From Mycocentrospora acerina (taxonomy: Eukaryota > Ascomycota > Dothideomycetes > Pleosporales), in the NCBI GenBank assembly GCA_022701365.1, contig JAKUHH010000201.1:496001-560000 (forward strand): DNA of 64,000 bases. Reading direction: 5' to 3'. The notes below the pieces were generated by a model. That model searched no databases. It was not told where the DNA came from and saw only the letters and a list, made by a program, of their open reading frames with translations. Each line of letters begins with the position of its first letter. The stretch's first letter is position 1. Position numbers and translations under genes: made by a program. Shown here in pieces: positions 44,316 to 55,569 of the stretch.

Positions 44316-46643
44316 ATGGAGGCAGCATCCGCGCGGATGGCTGCGCGAGACCGATACGGCGCATTCGGCGAGGCACCAGCATCGCCGCTCCAACGCTATA
44401 TACGTAGGCAGTCCACGGTTCTGCTGCTGCAGACAGGCACTGATACGTTTGGGCATAGTGCAAGCATGCGACCCGCAAAACTTCGAACCCAACCTCGCGC
44501 TGAATCTCGAGATTTCGGACCTGATCAACAGCAAAAAAGGCTCCACGTACGGACACATGCTCTAACGATCATGGCGTAAATTGCTCACGACTTGGCAGCC
44601 CGCGCGAAGCAGCCGTATCCATAGTCAACTACGTCAACCATCGCAACCAGAATGTTGCCCTCCTAGCACTCAGTGTACGCCCGTGCGGTCCTCCTCGTGC
44701 GATCCACAACTCACTGCTGCACAGCTCCTCGACATCTGCGTTAAGAACTGCGGCTATCCATTCCACCTCCAAATTAGTACCAAAGAATTTCTCAACGAAC
44801 TTGTCCGCCGATTCCCAGAGCGCCCACCAGTGCACCCTTCGCGCGTCCAGAGCAGAATCCTCGAATTGATAGAAGAGTGGCGCCAGACAATATGTCAGAC
44901 GTCGCGATACAAAGACGATCTAGGTTTCATAAGGGACATGCACCGTCTGTTAAGCTACAAGGGTTATATGTTCCCAGAAGTGCGCAAAGAAGATGCTGCC
45001 GTGCTAAATCCAAGCGACGTATGTTCGACAAGGACTAGCTAATAAGGCTGTTGCGCTGACACTTTGCAGAATTTACGATCAGCAGAGGAGATGGAAGAAG
45101 AAGAAAGAGAGGCGCAGTCAGCCAAACTCCAGGAATTGATTCGTCGCGGAGGCCCTGCTGACTTGCAGGAGGCAAACAAGCTTATGAAAGTCATGGCTGG
45201 CTACGATACAAGAAATAAGACGGATTGGCGCGCAAAGGCTGCCGAGGAAGTTGGCAGAATCCAACAAAAGGCGAGGATTCTTGAAGAGATGTTGCAGGGC
45301 TACAAACCTGGAGACACTATCAAAGAGGGTGATGTTTTTGAGGTATGAATGACTGACTGAAGCGTGAAACCAGTGACAGCAGGCTAATTTTTTTTAAAAG
45401 GAACTTGCCAATGCGCTTGCAAGTGCCCAGCCTAAAATCCAGAAAATGTGCGAAGAGGAGTCCCAGGACCACGAAGCAGTGGCAAAACTTTTCGAGATCA
45501 ACGACAGTATACACCGCACGATTGAAAGATACAAGCTATTCAAGAAAGGAGACGTTGAAGCAGCGAACAGAATACCTCAAGGCACACTTGGACGAAGCGG
45601 CGCTGGAGTATCACAGGGCCCGAACAACACATTGAATCTCATCGACTTTGGGGAACCGGAGCCTGCATCTTCAGTAGCACAGTCATCAGAATCATCACAG
45701 CAGCCAGCAACAAAAGGCAATGCACTGGAGGATGATTTACTAGGATTGTCTCTGAGTGGAGACACTTATGGTCAGTCTGGTAGTATAGCGTTGGGTGGCG
45801 GTTCCAATGGCTCAGGTATAGATTCCAAACGAAAGTCCTGTAACTTAGTAACATTCTTACTAACTGAAAACAGTCCTTGGTATGTCTGGCATGGCCGTTC
45901 CTCAATCGCAAGCTCAGCAGAAGATGTCTGCTCAATCAATCAACAACCTCTTCGCGACCAGCGCCAGCCCAGCGCCACCTCAGATCGCGTCTCCCCGATT
46001 ATCACAAACCCCAATTCAGTCAGCTCGTACCCCGGATCCTTTCGCGGCCTTGTCATCAACGTCTCGGCAGGGCTCGCCTTTCCAATTTCACCAATCGGTC
46101 AAGCCACCAGCAGTTGGGCCAGCCGTTGTCGATTTATTGGGTGGTGGTGGCCCCTCTGTACCTGTCTCTAAGCCAGAACCAAGTCGCAACAGTCTTGCTA
46201 ATGATGAGGACGAGTGGAATTTTGCGTCTTCAGTTCCAGACACCAGCAAAGAGATCACAGTCACCAACTCCAATATCAATGTACTCTTTAGCATTGCGCG
46301 AGAAACAGACTCCGCTCTGTTGATCCAGTCAAGGATATCGAATAACACCCCCCTGCCAATCTCCGGTCTAACGTTGCAAGTAGCCGCATCTAAGGTAAGC
46401 AAATCATATCTAGCGGTAATTGCGCAGTCTAACGAAAATTAGGGCGCACAACTCCAACTTGAGCCACAGTCTGGTGTTACACTTGCGCCAAACCAGAGAA
46501 GTGGTATTACACAAAATATCCGAGTGAACAATGTGCAAAGAGGATCAGGAACTAGCGTGAAGATGAGGTGGAAAGCATCATACTCTCTTGGTGGCCAGCA
46601 AAAGAATGAGATGGGCGAGATTCCAAGCTTAGGTGTGGCGTAG
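44316..46643 (+). CDS. GGA1: Gga clathrin adaptor (VHS-GAT-GAE)
   Basis: Eight exons were reconstructed: 44316-44403, 44459-44546, 44599-44674, 44725-45018, 45070-45342, 45401-45815, 45874-46394 and 46443-46643. Introns are 48-58 bases. The total is 651 residues. The VHS domain begins near residue 15 (ACDPQNFEPNLALNLEISDL, then VNYVNHRNQNVALLALSLLD). The GAT domain covers AEEMEEEEREAQSAKLQELI to ALASAQPKIQKMCEEESQDH. The hinge contains LIDFGEPEP, a clathrin-box-like element, and many Ser/Gln. The GAE ear ends with GVTLAPNQRSGITQNIRVNN and MRWKASYSLGG. GGAs bind Arf-GTP at the trans-Golgi and sort cargo to endosomes. Large open frames here in other phases are shadows. Confidence 0.94.
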
Positions 46644-46995
46644 AGATATTTGTGTAAAAGTTGGTAGCAGAAGAATTATGCAGGCTGGGTCTTGGAAGCA
46701 TTCTTAGCGATGCGCGTTGGACTACGCGAACTGTTCGCAGTTTGGGGATTGTGTCACTGTGTGACATTTCTAGTGAATTCAGGTTCGTCTGAGATGGAAA
46801 AGAGGGTGCAGATTCAAAAACGGCAAGGAATGTGGTCAATAAATACTAGACAACACGTGAACTCGTGTTATCGATAAAGTGGCTAAATCATGAAGTAATT
46901 GTTCTTGCCCCTCCAACGTCTCGACTCAAACTCAAACCCCCACATCATCGCTCACACAAACCCACCACTCTACAACGCCCTCCCAACGGCCCGTC
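46644..46995. promoter_or_regulatory. TSR3 upstream region
   Basis: The 352 bases between GGA and TSR3 hold the GGA 3' UTR and the TSR3 promoter. Nothing else is evident. Confidence 0.45.
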
Positions 46996-48162
46996 ATGGT
47001 CCGCCATAAGAAAGACTTCAAAGCGAACAACAAATACTCCAACAAGCCACCCAAAGCCCGAGGTCCACCCCGTCCTCGCCGCGACTCGGAATCCGAAGGC
47101 GAGGAGGATGGCGCAGACCCCAGACCCGCGAAGCCCGCCTTCAAAGCCGCCTGCTGGGATCTCGGACACTGCGATGCAAAACGCTGTTCAGGAAAACGGC
47201 TCATGCGCCTGGGCATGATGCGCGAGCTGCATGTCGGACAGAAGTTTGCCGGCATAGTCGTGTCGCCAAAGGCGAGGAAGATTGTGAGCCGCGAAGACAA
47301 AGATCTGATGGAGCAGTACGGCGCTGCGGTCGTGGAAGCAAGCTGGAATCGCATCGACGAAGTGCCGTTTGGTCGCATTGGCGGGAAGTGTGAACGTCTA
47401 CTGCCGTACCTTGTCGCGGCGAATCCTACCAATTATGGTAAGCCGTGGCGTCTGAACTGCGTTGAAGCTCTGGCTGCGTGCTATTACATCTGTGGGCGCG
47501 ATGAATGGGCAGAGAGTATTCTGAGCACGTTCTCGTATGGAAGAGCATTCTTGGATATCAATGCTGCACTGCTGAAGAGGTACGCCGCGTGCGAAAACGA
47601 GGAGCAGATCAAGAAGGCGGAAGAGGTTTGGCTGGAGAAGATTGAGAAGGAGTACAATGAGAGTCGGGAAGAAAAAGGGGATGGTGCTGAAGAGGATGAC
47701 TGGGCAGGAGGGAATATGAACAGGCGAATTATTGATGAGTCGGACGAAGAAGACGATGATGACGACGAAGAAGACGAAAACGAGGACAAAGTAAATCCTC
47801 AGAACCCTTATAACATCCCCGAATCTTCAGACGACGAGGAAGAGATGGCAGAGCTGAGGCGACGCGTTCTGGCCTCAAAACCCTTCCAGAATCCCACACC
47901 CAAGGACGAAGATGAAGACGAAGACGACGGCGAGAGGAAAGCCCCCGAACGTATACCCAGAACTGGGCCTGCGCCTACAGAAGAAGAGGACGACAAGGAC
48001 GGCAGTGATGCGCCAGAAGACGACGAGTTTGACAGTTTCATGGCTGCGCAGCCGACAACGGATAGAACGGGCATCACGAGCAAGCAGAGAACTAAGGCCA
48101 TGGATAGCAAGACTAAAGCGACCTTCACAAGCGGTACTGCCAAGGCTCCTTATCGAACGTAG
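46996..48162 (+). CDS. TSR3: 18S rRNA aminocarboxypropyltransferase Tsr3
   Basis: A single exon encodes 388 residues. The N-terminal 45 residues are basic and Pro/Arg-rich. The enzyme domain starts with AACWDLGHCDAKRCSGKRLM and continues IVVSPKARKIVSREDKDLME, VVEASWNRIDEVPFGRIGGK and ERLLPYLVAANPTNYGKPWR, all matching Tsr3. The family transfers the 3-amino-3-carboxypropyl group from S-adenosylmethionine to a hypermodified uridine of 18S rRNA (position 1191 in yeast) in late 40S maturation. From about residue 225 to the end the protein is a long acidic tail (runs of D and E near 255-275 and 300-345). Yeast Tsr3 also has an acidic tail, but this one is long. Confidence 0.94.
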   Translation: MVRHKKDFKANNKYSNKPPKARGPPRPRRDSESEGEEDGADPRPAKPAFKAACWDLGHCDAKRCSGKRLMRLGMMRELHVGQKFAGIVVSPKARKIVSREDKDLMEQYGAAVVEASWNRIDEVPFGRIGGKCERLLPYLVAANPTNYGKPWRLNCVEALAACYYICGRDEWAESILSTFSYGRAFLDINAALLKRYAACENEEQIKKAEEVWLEKIEKEYNESREEKGDGAEEDDWAGGNMNRRIIDESDEEDDDDDEEDENEDKVNPQNPYNIPESSDDEEEMAELRRRVLASKPFQNPTPKDEDEDEDDGERKAPERIPRTGPAPTEEEDDKDGSDAPEDDEFDSFMAAQPTTDRTGITSKQRTKAMDSKTKATFTSGTAKAPYRT

Positions 48163-48626
48163 AGTATAAGTTAAGAAAGTAGTTGATCATTATGGCGAGA
48201 ATTTGGAATGCAAATAGATACGCCAATGTAGCGAATCATGTTTGTGAAAACCTCTTTTGATGAACTCGTTGCCACTACAAATCGCCAGTCACGTATCATC
48301 TCCATGCTAACAAAGAAAGTGAGGAAAAGTGATGAAAAAATAGTATCATATCAATTCATTGCATTCTAGGTTGAACAACCAAGTCAAAAAACCTCAACCC
48401 CATCATCCACAAATCATCCACCTTTCACCCATCGTACTCATTCACATTACCAGCTCCCTATGCAACTGTGTAACAAAAATTTCAACGAAATAGGCTATTC
48501 AAGAAGGGGTATAATGCTGCAATCAGAAGTGTCATAAAATCAGAGAACATAAATCGTGAAAAAGAAAAAGAACAGAAAGGGATTCCAGAACGTCGTTGGA
48601 AGAGCATCGATCAAGTCTCGTCATAT
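48163..48626. other. Convergent intergenic region
   Basis: It lies between the TSR3 and YTP1-like 3' ends. It is AT-rich UTR-type sequence, with no gene evident. Confidence 0.5.
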
Positions 48627-50558
48627 TCAAGCCTGAACACCGGCATGAATCTTCGCGTACTCGCTCTTACTCTCCTTTCCCTGGGCCCAGCCCTTGATAG
48701 CAATCACCACCGTGGTCCATGCCATGAGCAGCGCAGTGAGTCCCATGACGACGGTGAAGATGAACATGGCATCGAGATTGTACGATTCCAATGCCGCAAC
48801 GGTATCTTTGTTACTGATCATGAAGGTAATCCCGCCTGCGACAAGACAAAATGCGGCAATGATTTCCGTGGGTGGTCGTGACGGGAGGTACGATGTCGGC
48901 GGCGAGATGTACATGGTGATATATGTGAGACCACGTGCAAGCGCAAAGCCCATAAACATGCTGCCCCACTGACTGTGGATCATTGTTGAGACCATGGAGG
49001 TTTGGTGGTGGGAGCTCATCATCTTGCCAAGGAGCATTATGACCAGTGCCGGGACAGGGTTCATGGAGAAGCGATAGTGGCGAGGAGGCTGCCAGGCGTC
49101 GTTGTGGGGAGCTAAATCCGTTTTGGAGGCGACAGATTGATTGAGAAGGTCTCTCATTTTAGTCGATTCGGCGATCATTCCGAGCTGGGAGGGTAGCATT
49201 AGTGACTGCCGAGTTGGGGAGGGCATGGGTTGCTTACAAGACCACCACCGAAAAACAGAATTGAAATAGAGACGTGCTCCAAGTCCTGCGCAGTCCACGC
49301 GTCACCCCAAGCGGCCAAATGCTCGAGAAACACGTTAGTGCAACCGTACAGCCAGATGACGAAGGACTCTGTGAACTCGGCGGAGGGTATGGCTGCTCGT
49401 CTACGACCAACAACCTCTTTTGTGGGCTTCAGATTCCAAGCCCAACCAAAGTCTGCGAATGCTCCCACCCATCTACCAAGTGTAAGGAGACCGTATAGGA
49501 AGAATATCCCGCCCTTGACGTAGTGTGCCAATACGTTCATGATTGCAGGACCGCGCTACACATAGTGGTTAGCACTTATTCTCATCAGTTGAGAGTAATC
49601 TACTTACTCCAATACCCCCGTAAACCACAGTGCCGGTAGTAATTGCTACGAATCCCTGGAGCAGCATAGTGCGCTCGAACACGACGTAGAAGAACCGGAT
49701 GGCTTTTATTGTTCGGCCAGCCACAAATCGCGCCATATGCCGAGAGAAGAATTTATCCACTGAAGTGTTGTGTAAGAACCCACGCTTTTCAGCGTCGCTG
49801 TCGAAAGCGTCATCGTCATCGTCGTTAGAATATGTAGGGCTCATCACAGCAGACTGTTGGTGTTCCAAACTAGGTGGTCGAGAACTGCTGTACAGTGATG
49901 CAGAATTGCGCTCGGTACCTTGGCCAGAGTCGTTTGACCACCTTGACGGATCTGGAAGGCTCAGATCCTGCACACGCTGATACCGGGCCATATTGGCTGC
50001 AGTCATTGGTTGCGCCACCTCGTCCTCTGACGAATACGCCTGTTCACGTTCCGCGTACATCTGAATGAGAGCCATGAAGACCCATGCAGACGCGATCCAG
50101 GTAATAGCCCATCCTGTTTTGCCATGGGTGTTGTTGGCGTATAATTCAGGCGTCTTCTTATTATATACGAGACCAATGAGAAGCGCAAGTGAATTTACAA
50201 GAAGGAAACCGAACTGTAGAGGTATAGTGAAACGCGAACGGGCGATGCTCAACATAACAGCTTTTTGAATGTTAATTACCGCATCGGGCTAATGTGCTTA
50301 AGGTCACTCACCAACTGGTAAGATCACAGTCCAGGCCAGGATTTCAAGCCCAATGTGCCAGTACATAAGTGTGGCATGCTCAGAAAGGCTCCAGTAACTT
50401 TGAGATTGCCCATTATCTTGTGCACGTGGAGCTGTATCATCTTGCGCACTCATATCCATGGATGCGCCATGATGCTCATCACCGTGTGCAACTACCAGAG
50501 GTAGAAGCGCAAGCAGCAATGCTGCGGTAGCTAAACTGAGAGTGCTGGATCGGGTCAT
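48627..50558 (-). CDS. YTP1: Ytp1-like multi-pass membrane protein
   Basis: Four exons were reconstructed: 50312-50558, 49608-50260, 49238-49555 and 48627-49184. Introns are 51-53 bases, and the total is 591 residues. The N-terminus is a signal peptide (LSLATAALLLALLPLVVAHG) followed by a His/Asp-rich luminal stretch (HGDEHHGASMDM). Many hydrophobic helices follow (YWHIGLEILAWTVILPVAVM, FGFLLVNSLALLIGLVY, ITWIASAWVFMALIQMYA). Exon 2 also carries a Ser-rich and acidic cytosolic loop (NDDDDDAF). The conserved segment NVLAHYVKGGIFFLYGLLTL and the C-terminal half (LGKMMSSHHQTSMVSTMIHS) match the Ytp1 family, which is fungal and biochemically uncharacterised. The His-rich end and buried His residues hint at metal contact, which is inference only. 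Confidence 0.85.
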
Positions 50559-52600
50559 GTATGGAACAATGCTAATATAGGACTTGAATCAATTCGACAA
50601 ATAAAAAATGTTCAGCTTCTATGTAGTCGGGCGCATAAAAGAGTTGATAGATATCCAAGGTGGGAGGAAATCAGGGCAGCAGAAATGAGCAAGGTCGCCA
50701 TGGTTGGATGCAGCTTCTGTTTTAACACATTCGGAAGTTTCGGAACATGAAGGACTGCAGGTCGTCATGAGAACTTTTGTCAGCGACATGTGCTTCGACT
50801 GCTTCTGCGGCCTTTGGGAATGTGTGACGCGATTCCCATGGGCACGGGCCTGTCGTCAGACGCTAATCAGCCACCCACCTGCGCCATTCCTTTTCCAAGT
50901 TCACCGAGTTGCCCGAGCTCACCGTTTAAACACCACAACCGTACTTTTCGCAACGGTTTGCGTGCTATTCGGTACCAACGGACGGCTGGTGGCTCTGACT
51001 CCGAGTTCACATCGTCTCTACCGATTCTCTACCGATAAATGAAATATACAGCATATGACGAGGGCCCTTACACTTCATTTGTGTCACATTGGCAGCACCT
51101 GCGTCGGGCTCGGTACCTTCCTCTATCCGTCTCGGCGATCTGATGTGATCTTTTGACTCACACTCTTTGCACTTTGAAGCAGTAGATGCACATCGCGATC
51201 TTGGTCTCGACGAGTCTTTCTCGAGTCAAGCTTTCCTCAACAAGGGTTCTTCGACTATCTCCATGCTTTATCCGAAGCTCCGATTTCACGAATTTTTCAA
51301 TTGGTGAGTATCAACAAACTCACGTCACCTGCCCCATTTCTCGCTCTCGCTTTTCATATCAAGCCTTACTAGTGCCCGAGGCTGGTACATGCGTCCCGGG
51401 TGGGTACTCCGCGTGGATCGTGTGTGGACTTGGGCTCGCTGGAGTCTGCGTGACATCGCTATCCGATCGCTTCCGAATATTTGATGCCGTCAGTGAATGC
51501 TGGCCCACAATGTCAGCACTATACCCAACGCTTTTGGTAGCAACCACTCGTTGTCAAGACTGAATTAGCAGGGGATAGCTCATTAACGAGATCTCATTGA
51601 ACTCGGGAAAACGCCACTATGACCCTGCGTTTTAACCGCATTTCATACGTCGAAATTTACCGAACCAGAGCAAAAAGACATTGAGGTAGAAAAATAAAAC
51701 CTCACTTTAACTCCGCAGCTCCCGGCTTACTGGTGATGCAGACTGAGCTTCACATCTGCAACTTCGGCCGAATATGGCAGATCTCACGATCTTCTGCATT
51801 TTGTCGCCCGATTGGTATATTCTGCCTAGCATGACGACTATTTAATTGGCCAACTTGGCCATTCTTTTGCCGAGAATTCTGCATCATCTGACACTTTGCA
51901 GGAAAGTTTGCAGTAGATGAAAAATTTGAGGTGTTCGTCGCCTTGTCCTAGTCTTGGACATTCGGCTGCTGATAAATCCGATTCTCCGTTGCAGTGTCTT
52001 ACTTGGAATGGACTTGCAGTCCGATTCTCCGTTGACAAGAGGCTTTGCTAGTCCCTTCTTCGCTGTATCCCAGTTCTAACACAAAACCACTACACTCTTT
52101 CGAATAAAAGAGTGGGGATTATCTCGATAAATTGGGATGCAGTTATAACAACCGGTTAATAAGAGATAGACACGACAGCTTGCAGCACCTCAAGGATGTA
52201 TGGTGGTGTGATGCTATGGCTCCAATGAGATCGTGTCAGCTTACCGATTCCTACCTCTCCAGTAACAAACGGCGTCATGGAAAGCTACTGGGATATCGAG
52301 TACTATGAACTTGAAGAAGCAAAGTAAAGTACGGCAATCACCAATTTGTCACAAATTCACAGTAGGATCAACATGAAAGCATCCGTGGATTTCGGGAGAC
52401 ATTTTCTCTGTAAGGCAAGAGTAGACTAGTCATAGCAATTTTATATCTGACTACAGTCATTTAATAGTATATCTTGGCATTTGGAAAGTATAGCTGACAA
52501 AGCAACAGAAACAGCAAAAATAATGTCTTAGAACATCCTATCATGTCAAGAATTGATATTCTTTTCATTAAATATCATATCACATTAGCTATCAACCCTC
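50559..52600. other. Gene-poor interval of about 2 kb
   Basis: It lies upstream of the YTP1-like gene and downstream of the PEBP-like gene. I see no gene that stands up. A 125-codon plus-strand frame at 51186-51563 has a strong internal splice donor (GTGAGT near 51303) but no family resemblance. From 51600 onward the sequence becomes AT-rich. A 15-base direct repeat TCCGATTCTCCGTTG occurs near 51977 and 52020. Confidence 0.45.
51977..52034. repeat. Short direct repeat, 15 bases, two copies
   Basis: TCCGATTCTCCGTTG occurs at about 51977-51991 and 52020-52034, with 28 bases between the copies. It could be chance or a relic of a small insertion. Confidence 0.7.
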
Positions 52601-53567
52601 TTACAAAACGAAAGTCGCTACCCCAGCAAGCAAAGCAGTTGACAGTCCAACCCAAAGCACCTTGTCTCCTAGCATAGGCGCGGCCATACCAGGAAACTGA
52701 ATTGGGCTACCCGTAGCATTTGCTGAACCCGTGGGCCTTACGCTACCTGCGGTTCCACTAGCCACCACAGTCGTCCTCTCTGGGGGAAACGTTGTCGTTG
52801 CCGTCCCGGTGAGATTTTGCACTTTAATATAGTTTCCTGCAATTGCCTGGCCCAACCCGGTATCTGCAACAAATTTACTGACATTGAACGGCACCCGGTT
52901 ATTGGTCAGATTGGCGTACTGGGCCGGGATGGAGAAGTTGGCAGGTTGCGGGAAAAGAATCCAGGTGTATGCATGGGGAGAGTCGCCAACGGGAGGGGAC
53001 GGCTGGAGGTACGGAACAGGACTGTTGGGAATGGCCAGGGCGCGTGGGGATGTAGAGTTGAGGGGATTGGCAAGAGAGACATTGGTGGAGAGCCAATGGA
53101 GGAGTTGAACACGGGTGCCGTTGCGAGGAACGTCAAGGTCGACCATTAGGAGGACGCCGGGTGTTGAGGGGAACGACGGAGTGCTGATGCTTGGGGGACT
53201 TGCAGTGTCTGAAATGAAGTGTTAGCTGGTTTGTACCTGGTACATGGACTGATTCGTCTTTTTCTTGAAAAATTTGACTGATCTAGGTTCGCAATGCTGT
53301 GCTCGGATCTGGAAGTTTGAAGCGCAAAAGGTTTGGACAACGCTTCGCCTCCTTACTGCAACCATCCAATCTTCTCCAGCTCCAAAAGATAACACGAGAC
53401 TTGCTATACATACCAGGACGAGGAATCAGCTCTCCCGGTGGAGAGACCACATTGCTCCCATATGCCACATCAAGCCGAGCCGGCGCCGGAATGGGAAATC
53501 CAGGTGCTACATCTGCTCCTGCAACTGCAAGCAACGCGCCAACGGTCAAAAAGATTTTTCCAAACAT
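52601..53567 (-). CDS. GPI-anchored PEBP-like secreted protein
   Basis: Two exons, 53414-53567 and 52601-53208, joined across a 205-base intron with a GCTAAC branch site, give 253 residues. Residues 1-18 (MFGKIFLTVGALLAVAGA) form a signal peptide. The fold core is PEBP-like: RLDVAYGSNVVSPPGELIPR, GVLLMVDLDVPRNGTRVQLL then HWLS, and SPHAYTWILFPQPANFSIP. The end is Ser/Thr-rich, then SGTAGSVRPTGSANATG, and closes with hydrophobic DKVLWVGLSTALLAGVATFV, typical of a GPI-anchor signal. Several N-x-S/T sites are present. Secreted PEBP-like proteins are frequent in fungi, but their ligands are unknown. A small extra exon inside the intron cannot be excluded. Confidence 0.82.
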
Positions 53568-53947
53568 GACTTCGATTCTTGGTGGAGGGAGTTGAAGACA
53601 GGTGAAAACGTCGGTCAGCACAGCAGTTTATACCATTGAAATTGTCATTCCGAGTCATGACGTAGCATGCTGGTCTGGGAGCGTACCGTCAAAGGACGTG
53701 CTCCGATGCGCTAACGACTAACGGTCCTGATAATCGCCACGGTATCTGAATCGGAGATGTTGATTGGTGGGTTGCATATATTGCCTGTGAATGGAAATGT
53801 TGAGATTAGTACTGGTACTTACCAATTTCTCCATCCTTGCGCATGTCGTAATTTTCCATGAATCTTCGCTATCTGAGATGTAGACTTGAACAATTCCTCG
53901 CGTTTATGCAAAAACCCTCTGTAGATTCTCAAAACGCACAGGACCAT

Positions 53948-54818
53948 CTAAGGAATGCCTCTCCCAGCGCGAATTGCCTTTGCTGCCTCACTTTGCGCCC
54001 TGTCCTCAGCATACCGCTGATAGATTGGCAAATAATGCTCCCTTTCACTCAGCGTCTCCTTGACGCTCTTCCTACTCTCCACTGCCCCTAACCACTTCCT
54101 CCACCTCACCCAAATCTTCTCGTCCTCGCCCCCCTTGCCCTCCTCTGGCAATCCCAAGCCGCCTTTGAAGTGGTCGAAAACCCACAGCCGATTAGCCCAT
54201 GGCGCGATCACAATATCAATAAGGCTAAATTCCTTGCCTAGAAAATATGGGCCCTCAGGATCCATTTCCTTTGTGAATTCCTTGAGGTGGTTGAGAAACT
54301 CGTGTTGTTTTTCTTGCAGGCCGTCGGTGCCCTGGTGCTGGAGGAACCGGTGGTACGCAGGGATGATTCGGCTTCCAACGTAGTCTGTCCATATCCTCGT
54401 GCGGGCGCGATCATACGGGTCTTTGGGGAGCAAGTGCGGTGTGTGGTCTGGGAAGGCTTCTTCAAGGAACTCGCAGAGGACGGTGCTTTCGTAGAGGGGC
54501 TTGTTGTCGTACTGAAGAGTGGGGACGAGGCCGCGGGGGTTCAGGTCAAGGAGGGATTGCGGCTTGTGGTAGGGGTTTACTTCGATGTATTGGTATGGGA
54601 TTCCTTTCTCTTCCAGGGCTATCCAGACTCGTTGTACAAAGGGGCAGAACCAGCCGGAGTAAAGCTTCAGTGAGTGTTCCGACTCGTGGGCCTTTTGGAG
54701 TTAGTATTGCGATGTATGTGGATGGATGAAACGTGAGGGTGAGGCTTACTGCTACAGTCTTTGCGGCGAGGCCAGTAGCTTCTGGGTAGAGGTCCGCATC
54801 AGGATGGTCTTTGCCCAT
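53948..54818 (-). CDS. Omega-class glutathione S-transferase
   Basis: Two exons, 54750-54818 and 53948-54691, joined across a 58-base intron, give 270 residues. The thioredoxin-fold N-domain reads HSLKLYSGWFCPFVQRVWIA, with a Cys in the FCPF position that is catalytic in omega-class enzymes. It continues GIPYQYIEVNPYHKPQSLLD, LNPRGLVPTLQYDNKPLYES and TVLCEFLEEAFPD. The C-terminal helical domain holds GPYFLGKEFSLIDIVIAPWA. Omega GSTs reduce mixed disulfides and dehydroascorbate rather than conjugate. That activity is inferred from the Cys. The first 23 residues lie before the fold and are short and polar. Confidence 0.9.
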
Positions 54819-55569
54819 GTTCGCTATGTATCAACGTGTTTCTCGGTTTTGTAAATGTTGGGTGTACACCGGAACGTTTCCTCACAATCGAAAGGGTTAG
54901 AAGAAAAGTGTGCCTACCCTCACTTTTCCCGACGCAACATCTACGCTTAATCGCATCATCGTCACGCATTGCATGCATGACGAAAGCGGGGTTGGTGATC
55001 AACCCCACTCTTTATAAGCCCTGTGTTCTCCACACTTCACATTTGGAGGAGATGCCAAAAGCTTGTTTCTTGGTCTACACATCAGAACTGCTGCTTTATG
55101 CGTACGAATGAGGAATGATCTGCGCTTACTACTAGGTTGATATTCATCAAATGTATGGTAAAATACAATTTAAAGACATGTTCCTACCATTGATGTCAAA
55201 TGATTGTCGACAAAGATACTACCCGTACGACAGTATGAGAATTAAGAAACATTCATAACCTTTCCTGGGCGATTGAAAAGTTCAATCAATTAACTCGGAC
55301 TTTGTAAATTCACACCGTATCTCGCACTCAAGTTGGGCATAAGAAAGGACAGATAAATAACAAGTTTTAAAATTAGTTTCTTTAGTTACACTTTTCTCAT
55401 GGCTCATGATACCTTTTTATAGTACCAAAAATGAGGCATGCCAGCTTTACGGGTTGGTGTTTGATATCATCTCAGATCTCATATCAAGATCCAGTTCATT
55501 CATCCTTCACCGTACTGTGAGTCCTTTCATGATGAGAATATACCTTGATTCATCCTTATATCGAAAGTG
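54819..55569. other. Intergenic interval upstream of GST
   Basis: It holds the GST promoter and the 3' UTR of the F-box-like gene, both on the minus strand. The right half is AT-rich. No gene is evident. Confidence 0.45.

Noticed and set aside
44172..44579. 135-codon plus-strand frame at the start of GGA
   Set aside because: It includes GGA exon 1 but reads through the first intron; the spliced eight-exon model gives the complete VHS domain.
51186..51563. 125-codon plus-strand frame in the gene-poor interval
   Set aside because: It has no family resemblance and an internal splice donor; kept only as a finding about the interval.
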